This document shows, one piece after another, positions 7,276-11,627 of a stretch of DNA of 11,627 bases. The stretch's first letter is position 1. The number at the start of each line of letters is the position of its first letter. This DNA comes from Cyclostephanos tholiformis (Eukaryota; Bacillariophyta; Thalassiosirophyceae; Thalassiosirales; Thalassiosiraceae). Where the stretch lies: NCBI GenBank assembly GCA_036939975.1, contig JALLPB010001027.1, positions 1 to 11,627 of the forward strand. The letters are read 5' to 3'. Both the position numbers and the translations under genes were made by a program. The notes under the pieces are model-generated. The model was not told the DNA's origin. It searched no databases and saw only the letters and a program-made list of their open reading frames with translations.

Positions 7276-8495
7276 TTGGAAGACATTACACACAACTGCA
7301 ATTTTCATCAGATTTTGGAATTGCATGTCACCATTTCCAGTATAGACATGAACCTGTATGGCCATGTGCTTTCAAGAAAGACCAAACCAATAGACTCATT
7401 GACTCTAGCTGCCCTCTGGATGATCTCCCCAGAGCATGCAAAACGGACCATATTAAGGATGACCCAGTGTGGCATACGGACTTGTTTGAACCCTATGCTT
7501 GCCAGAAGATTCCCTGCCAATGATCAAATGCTCCATTATAAACAGCTTCCACACCCCATGTTCACTGACATGCTGATCGCTGGAATGACATCCAAGCGAG
7601 GGAACAAATATGCTCAGGTGTATGCCATGTCCTTTGGATGAGCAAGAGCGCACCCCATGACTACAAAGAGCAAGACCCATGACACCCTATCCCTGGTATT
7701 TCACCAGGATGGCATGCCCCCAACCATGATCTGTGATGGCTCGAAAGAGCAAACCCTCAGATCGTTCCGCCGCAAGTTGCACAAAGCAGCTCAAAAGAGC
7801 AAACCCTCAGATCTTTCCGCCGCAAGTTGCACGAAGCAGACTGTCATCCCCATCAGACCAAACTGTATTCCCCATGGCAGATGGCAGCTGAGAGCTGCAT
7901 CTGCGAATTGAAATGAGGAATATCATAAAAGATGATCAAGACCAGATCCCCCAAGTCACTCTAGGACCACTGCATCGACTTGGAAGCACTTTTATGCTTC
8001 TCGACTTGCAATGACATTTATATGACCAACGGTGAAGTGCCTGAGACCATAATGACCAGCAGTACGGCCAACACCAGCCACACAAGTGAATTCGGCTGGT
8101 ATGACTGGGTAATATTTCGGGATAATGCCCCCACCTTCCCAGATAATAAAGTGACCCTTGGATGATACCTTGGACCTGCAACTGATGCTGGATCGGCTCT
8201 GACCACCAAGATCCTTAAATTGAATGAGCAGTTTGTTTGCCATTTGACCTTAAGACATCTCAACGATAATGAGCTTAATTGCTTGACCCATGCAGAAATG
8301 CATAAGACCTTTGATGCCAGTGTTTATGAAGCCATTGGACTGGCTGCCACAGAAAATGACTTCCCGGCCAAAGACTTGACCCCAGACTATGAGGCATATG
8401 ATGAGAACATCATGACCTTTGACCCAGACTATGGTGACATTGAAGTCATGCCAGAGACAGGGCAGAGATGCTTTTTCCCTGTGGTGGAACTATGA
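7276..8495 (+). pseudogene. Copia integrase, multiply interrupted
   Basis: The integrase would insert the element's cDNA into chromosomes. The frame 7276-7641 holds the pre-integrase part (ALWMISPEHAKRT, CGIRTCLNPMLARRF) and the start of the catalytic core, with the first likely catalytic Asp in PMFTDM. A TGA at 7639 sits where relatives have Trp, and the same frame continues with ARAHPMTT and ICDGSKEQT (second Asp). The 50-bp duplication at 7743-7842 then shifts the frame. Beyond it SPWQMAAESCICELK carries the third acidic residue, Glu. Further stops in this frame are TGA 7914, TAA 7926, TAG 7962 and TGA 8163. The C-terminal part includes GEVPETIMTS, FGWYDWVIFRDNAP and YLGPATDAGSALTTKIL. The assignment rests on order and these blocks. 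Confidence 0.75.
7743..7842. repeat. 50-bp tandem duplication in integrase
   Basis: 7743-7792 and 7793-7842 are near-identical 50-bp units (GAAAGAGCAAACCCTCAGAT..., AAAAGAGCAAACCCTCAGAT...), both encoding the FRRKLH block. As 50 is not a multiple of three, the copy shifts the reading frame. Without it, the sequence reads from the second catalytic Asp region to the Glu region. Confidence 0.9.
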
Positions 8496-8900
8496 CAAAA
8501 GAACGTGTAACAGCACAAAAACGAGATGCAGATGGCAACCTTATGGGGACTGAAAATGACATTCCTATCTTAGACACATGTGAGTACGTTGTGACATTTG
8601 ATGATGGGGATGTGACTGTATTGAATGCAAACTTGATTGCACAGTCAATGTATGCCCAACGCGACCCAGATGGCAACCAATATGTGCTGTTTGACTCAAT
8701 TATAGACTATCGACGCCTTGACATGGCGATAAGACTTGCAGACCAGACTGTTGTTTGACCCAGTGGGAAAACTTACAAAAGACGAAACATCATCAGCTGG
8801 CAACTTTGCTGCCAATGGAAAGATGGTTCTACCTCTTGGGAGAACTTAGCACTCTTAAAAGAATCCTTAAAAGAATCTCACTCACCTGATAAATCTCACC
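8468..8900 (+). pseudogene. Post-integrase linker with chromo-like motif
   Basis: A frame change near 8468-8490 leads into VTAQKRDADGNL, PILDTCEYVVTFDDGDVTVL and QSMYAQRDPDGNQYVLFDSI. This small beta-rich module follows integrase in diatom copia elements. After a TGA at 8756-8758 the same frame reads ISWQLCCQWKDGSTSWENL. The W-K-D-G...W-E pattern resembles the core of a chromodomain (compare W-K-G-Y...W-E-P-x-x-N-L). Chromodomains on integrases are known to steer integration to marked chromatin in Ty3/gypsy chromoviruses; here the role is inferred from similarity only. The region ends in two short tandem duplications. Confidence 0.5.
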
Positions 8901-8908
8901 TGATAAAG
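8854..8908. repeat. Two adjacent short tandem duplications (12 bp and 14 bp)
   Basis: CTTAAAAGAATC is repeated at 8854-8865 and 8866-8877. Three bases later CTCACCTGATAAA(T/G) is repeated at 8881-8894 and 8895-8908. The first keeps the reading frame; the second shifts it. Both lie between the chromo-like motif and the reverse transcriptase. Confidence 0.88.
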
Positions 8909-8923
8909 ACTTCCAAATTTGGC

Positions 8924-10039
8924 ATGACCGCCAGCATAGACCACAAACAAGCTTTCAACTGGTGGGTGCCTCACACCCTTAAGAAACATGATAGGATCAT
9001 CTCTATGGTAAGGAAGCAATCTGCACATTTTCTTAAACGGACCCATAAGTTTGGCATTGAAATGCCGAAGACCGTCGTGAAAGAGAAAGACCTAGACTGC
9101 AAGAATGGCAATAATTTATGGACCAATGCCATCACCAAAGAAATGAAAGAGGTTCAAAAAGCTTTCGAAATCCTCCCCGATGGCAAGACCGCGCCCATCA
9201 GTTATCAGAAGATCCCATGTCATATGGTTTTTGATGTTAAGATGGAAGACTTTAAGTGCAAAGCTAGACTCATCGCTGGAGGGCACAAGACCGATGCCCC
9301 GGCAACCATTACATAAGCCAGCGTCATCTCTCATGAGACTGTATCCATAGCCCTCATGCTTGTGGCCCTGAACAACCTTCAGGTTAAAGTGGGCGATGTC
9401 CTAAATGCCTACATCACCACACCATGTCAAGAGAAGGTATGGACCACCTTGGGACTGGAGTTTGGACCCAAAGCCAGCAAGAATGCCCTTGTTATGCGCA
9501 CTTTGTATGGACTCAAGAGTGCTGGAGCAGCATTTTGCGCCCACCTTGCTTCATTCATGCACCAAATGGGTTACACCTTGTGTAAAGCTGACCCTGACCT
9601 TTGGAACAAGGCCAAGACCAGGCCTCAAGACAATGTACGATATTATGCCTACATCTTGTGCTATGTAGATGATATCCTATGTATGCATCATGATGCTATG
9701 TCAGTCCTCAACTGGATGAACAAATACCTAAAATTGAAGCCCACTTATTTAGGAGACCCAGACATTTACCTCGGTGCAAAACAGAAGGAGACCCAGTTAC
9801 CCAACGGCATATGGGCTTGGGGGCTCAGTCCCTCTAACCATGTCAACCAGGCCATCCAGAACTGCCAGACTCACTTGACCCAGAAATTAAATAGGCATTA
9901 CAAAATTCCAGCAAAGGCAGATAACCCTTTTGCTTGTGACTACTGCCCTGACACTGACGTGAAAGACCCCTTAGACCCGGAATGTGCATCATTCTTGCAA
10001 CACCTTTTTGGTGTGATGCGATGGATGGTGGAGCTTGGT
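8924..10039 (+). pseudogene. Copia reverse transcriptase, one stop, RNase H missing
   Basis: RNA-dependent DNA polymerase of the Ty1/copia family (RVT_2). One frame is open across the region except for TAA at 9314-9316, where relatives have Tyr (…PATIT-x-ASV…). The N-terminal part contains AFNWWVPHTLKKHDRIISM, KKNGNxLW-like NGNNLWTNAITKEM, and KIPCHMVFDVKMEDFKCKAR. After the stop come VKVGDVLNAYIT (first catalytic Asp, 9395-9397), LYGLKSAGAAFCAHL and the active-site box YVDDIL at 9662-9679. YLGAKQKETQLPNGIWAWGL and a GVMRWMVELG block end at 10039. RNase H normally starts directly after this block, but the frame instead enters the LTR (DTSVSAAHIRIR) and stops at 10100-10102. This is the best-preserved part of the element. 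Confidence 0.88.
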
Positions 10040-10049
10040 GACACAAGCG

Positions 10050-10217
10050 TGTCAGCTGCTCACATCAGAATTAGAATTCGGTGTTCCTCACCACTGCCAT
10101 AAATTTTAGACTTTAATACTTTTACTTAGACCATGAATAGTGGTGGGCCATCCAACAATGGTGACCACCGTGGCCACAGCCAATAGTCTACCTAATTGTA
10201 GTGGGCGTGTTGATTGA
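10050..10217 (+). repeat. 3' LTR
   Basis: Matches the 5' LTR over 168 bp with no gaps and 14 mismatches. There is no polypurine tract in front of it; only about 10 bases separate it from the last reverse transcriptase codon, so its left edge coincides with an internal deletion. After 10217 the two copies diverge (CTGTT here, primer-binding site at the other). Confidence 0.75.
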
Positions 10218-10225
10218 CTGTTACA

Positions 10226-11143
10226 TTTTTGTGGGTTGTGCCAGGAGGCACCTGAAACTCCGACCCTTCAAGATTTGGTTTTTAGATTTTTGGGCCGCTC
10301 TCTCTCTGAGAAAAGAGGAAAAAGAGAGAGATAAAAATAGTAATACAGCATCATCCCCCAATACCCCAACTTCAACAGCACCGTTCTTGGCAACTGCTCG
10401 ACGGATTACATGGAACAGCTTTGAGTATGCCACCTCTTGTCCAACATTTATACTTGTCTGAATGGAAACAAGGCGTTGAGCTACAAGAAGTTCAATATTA
10501 TGCCCCCAACATTGGAGGAGTATTTACAACTTGTAAATAATCAATTGTGATGTAAAAAATTCTACTAAGTATATATAATTTATACTAACTGCTATGATAG
10601 GTGCATAATACTAGTGCAAATGGCGTGTTGCTTCACATTGATCCTATCGGCTCCACACCTCTCCCCCATCTCCACCAGAGTCATCAATAGCTGATTATTT
10701 TTGTGCTGAAAATTATGTGCTTCCTGCCCAATCCTCCCCTATTGTCCTAAGCATTTAACTATCTCTTTATCGGCTAATTTTCGATATAGCAAGTATTAGC
10801 AAAAAAAAACACAACTCTTACTTCAATGCATTTTATTTAGGAAACTGCCCATAGGACCATAACAATATTATTATATATGCAGAAAGAGGACATTCTCAGG
10901 TTTTCAGCGGTATAGGGGTCTGGGGGTCTGCGACAGTGTCATCGGGGGTGAAAATGCATTCTCCCTAAGAGCATTAGGTCTGTCATTGTTGTACTTTTTA
11001 GGTGTAAAATAATATTCAACCCGGTCTGCAACATCAAAACACACAACCAATTCCTACTTAGAAGCTATGCTAAAGGTGCTCACTCTGAACACAAACCATG
11101 GCCGAGACCGGAACATCACCATTCCGCATCCCATTTTGAGCAC
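10226..11143. other. Mostly unassigned DNA
   Basis: I find no recognisable gene here beyond a short open stretch at 10310-10540. There is a (CT)5 run at 10298-10307 facing AGAGAGAG at 10323-10330, which could form an 8-bp stem. There are AT-rich tracts at 10555-10600 and 10860-10880 (TATATATAAT-like) and a small GGGGTCTG repeat near 10914-10930. The MULE's missing N-terminal half is not found here on either strand. Confidence 0.5.
10310..10540 (+). CDS. Short open stretch, possible gene fragment or exon
   Basis: After a TGA at 10307-10309 one frame is open for 76 codons to TAA at 10538-10540. The first ATG is at 10427, giving only 37 residues, so the region would be a fragment or an exon. 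The translation looks protein-like (RSWQLLDGLHGTALSMPPLV, HLYLSEWKQGVELQEVQYY), with well-mixed residues and an aromatic C-terminal part. Competing frames also have stretches of 30-40 codons here. I cannot place it in a family. It begins about 90 bp beyond the retrotransposon. Confidence 0.18.
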   Translation, partial: EKRKKREIKIVIQHHPPIPQLQQHRSWQLLDGLHGTALSMPPLVQHLYLSEWKQGVELQEVQYYAPNIGGVFTTCK

Positions 11144-11503
11144 ATGCCGCCCAGCCGATCCCTTCTTAAGCAATGTCAAGTGGTCGCCCTAGTTTGTACA
11201 GTATTCGACTGCTTTACCTTGGTCGAACTCCCCGAGGGCGATAGAAGACGGTGCCTCCTCCTGCAAGAGTTGTACAATCTCCGGCACGTGGTTTCAGCTT
11301 TTGCCGTCTCCCGCGGCAAAGAAGACTTGGTGAATGAGCCCGTGTTTTGGGTATGTCGTGAGCCTGATTCTGGCAAATACTTCCTTGCCTACAACAACTA
11401 CGTCCCTCCATATCATGATCAATGTCGCTGCGTAACCCGGCATTCCCTGAAAAGAGTCCATGTTTGGTATCCAGACAAAATTGCCAATTTGCGACGGCGA
11501 TGA
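11144..11503 (+). CDS. Unrecognised ORF, 119 aa
   Basis: ATG 11144 to TGA 11501-11503. The frame is also open for some distance upstream, and another ATG (11098) in a different frame gives only 13 codons (MAETGTSPFRIPF). The sequence is more GC-rich than its left flank and looks protein-like: VVALVCTVFDCFTLVELPEG, LLLQELYNLRHVVSAFAV, VNEPVFWVCREPDSGKYFLA, VPPYHDQCRCVTRHSL, then a basic end (DKIANLRRR). I do not recognise a domain. The His/Cys-rich YHDQCRCVTRH could bind a metal, but the spacing fits no family I can name. It may be a host gene exon or an ORF of another mobile element. The TGATG overlap with the next ORF suggests one gene split by a frameshift, or paired ORFs. Confidence 0.4.
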   Translation: MPPSRSLLKQCQVVALVCTVFDCFTLVELPEGDRRRCLLLQELYNLRHVVSAFAVSRGKEDLVNEPVFWVCREPDSGKYFLAYNNYVPPYHDQCRCVTRHSLKRVHVWYPDKIANLRRR

Positions 11504-11627
11504 TGTCCGCTGATGATGAAAATAATGCAATGCCGCCTCCACCTTGTCCCATTGCACCCCTCTTCCTAGACATCAGCACCCAGCAAGAGGGGGGGGGGAG
11601 GTATGCAATGTGCTACCATACTACTAA
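11503..11627 (+). CDS. Unrecognised ORF, cut by window end
   Basis: An ATG at 11503-11505 overlaps the stop of the preceding ORF (TGATG) and stays open to the end of the window, 41 codons. It begins MSADDENNAMPPPPCPIAP, an acidic then proline-rich start that looks disordered. A run of ten G at 11589-11598 lies inside and is prone to slippage or sequencing error, so the frame beyond it is unsafe. No family is recognised. Confidence 0.25.
   Translation, partial: MSADDENNAMPPPPCPIAPLFLDISTQQEGGGRYAMCYHTT

Larger units (their letters stand above)
5055..10217 (+). mobile_element. Ty1/copia LTR retrotransposon, diatom CoDi-like, defective
   Basis: Two direct repeats of about 168 bp (5055-5222 and 10050-10217) enclose, on the plus strand, a primer-binding site, gag, integrase, a post-integrase chromo-like region and reverse transcriptase. 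Integrase before RT is the Ty1/copia order. Many blocks (FEKTKNG...AYRTLHLQ, QAIHIPHL.HHLLCPMQ, GNKYAQVYA, QWKDGSTSWE, LNAYITTPC, YVDDIL) match those I recall in diatom copia elements. The internal region is broken by at least six frameshifts and about ten stops. RNase H and the polypurine tract are gone: RT runs directly into the 3' LTR. A protease active-site motif is also not visible. No matching 4-6 bp target duplication flanks the LTRs (GAGCA before the first, CTGTT after the second). Movement would need proteins supplied in trans. Confidence 0.85.

Noticed and set aside
5031..10247. TGTGCCAGGAG as the target-site duplication of the retrotransposon
   Set aside because: It does not touch the LTR edges (13 and 19 bases away), and copia duplications are usually about 5 bp; kept only as a curiosity.
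10298..10330. CT/AG hairpin as a transcription terminator
   Set aside because: It is a simple dinucleotide run facing a purine run, and bacterial-type terminators are not expected in this genome.

Overview
This looks like nuclear DNA of a single-celled eukaryotic alga, most likely a diatom or a close stramenopile relative. The main reason is the large Ty1/copia-type retrotransposon in the middle, whose protein blocks match the copia (CoDi-like) elements I know from diatom genomes. That assignment rests on remembered family features, not on a database search. There are no bacterial operons, rRNA genes or tRNA genes. Almost everything recognisable is a decayed mobile element, so the window reads as a repeat-rich intergenic region.

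Layout. (1) Positions 1-1314, minus strand: a broken piggyBac-family transposase that runs off the left edge. (2) About 1315-2340: AT-rich DNA without a gene, holding a 19-bp tandem duplication, a palindrome with TTAA-CCCT / AGGG-TTAA arms, and three CAGCAC motifs exactly 79 bp apart. (3) 2347-2514: a very small plus-strand ORF encoding a cysteine-rich, zinc-finger-like peptide. (4) 2581-3425, minus strand: three unrecognised ORFs, one coiled-coil-like, which may be exons of one gene. (5) 3545-3990: an AT-rich degenerate array of about 33-bp units carrying ACAGCAC, with the leftmost units inverted. (6) 3991 to about 5050, minus strand: the C-terminal half of a Mutator-like (MULE) transposase with a SWIM zinc finger, broken by frameshifts and one stop. 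(7) 5055-10217: a copia retrotransposon with two LTRs of about 168 bp (14 mismatches, 12 of them transitions), a primer-binding site resembling the complement of initiator-Met tRNA, gag, integrase, a chromo-like linker and reverse transcriptase. RNase H is missing and no protease motif is visible. (8) 10226-11143: mostly unassigned DNA with one short open stretch. (9) 11144-11627: an unrecognised, more GC-rich ORF, followed by a second ORF that starts inside its stop codon and runs off the window.

The genes do not form a pathway. The pieces record successive insertions: a cut-and-paste element on the left, a MULE in the middle, and a copia element next to (perhaps inside) the MULE. All have since decayed by nonsense changes, small frameshifts and, strikingly, short local tandem duplications of 12-50 bp. 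None of the three recognised elements can encode an intact protein as it stands.
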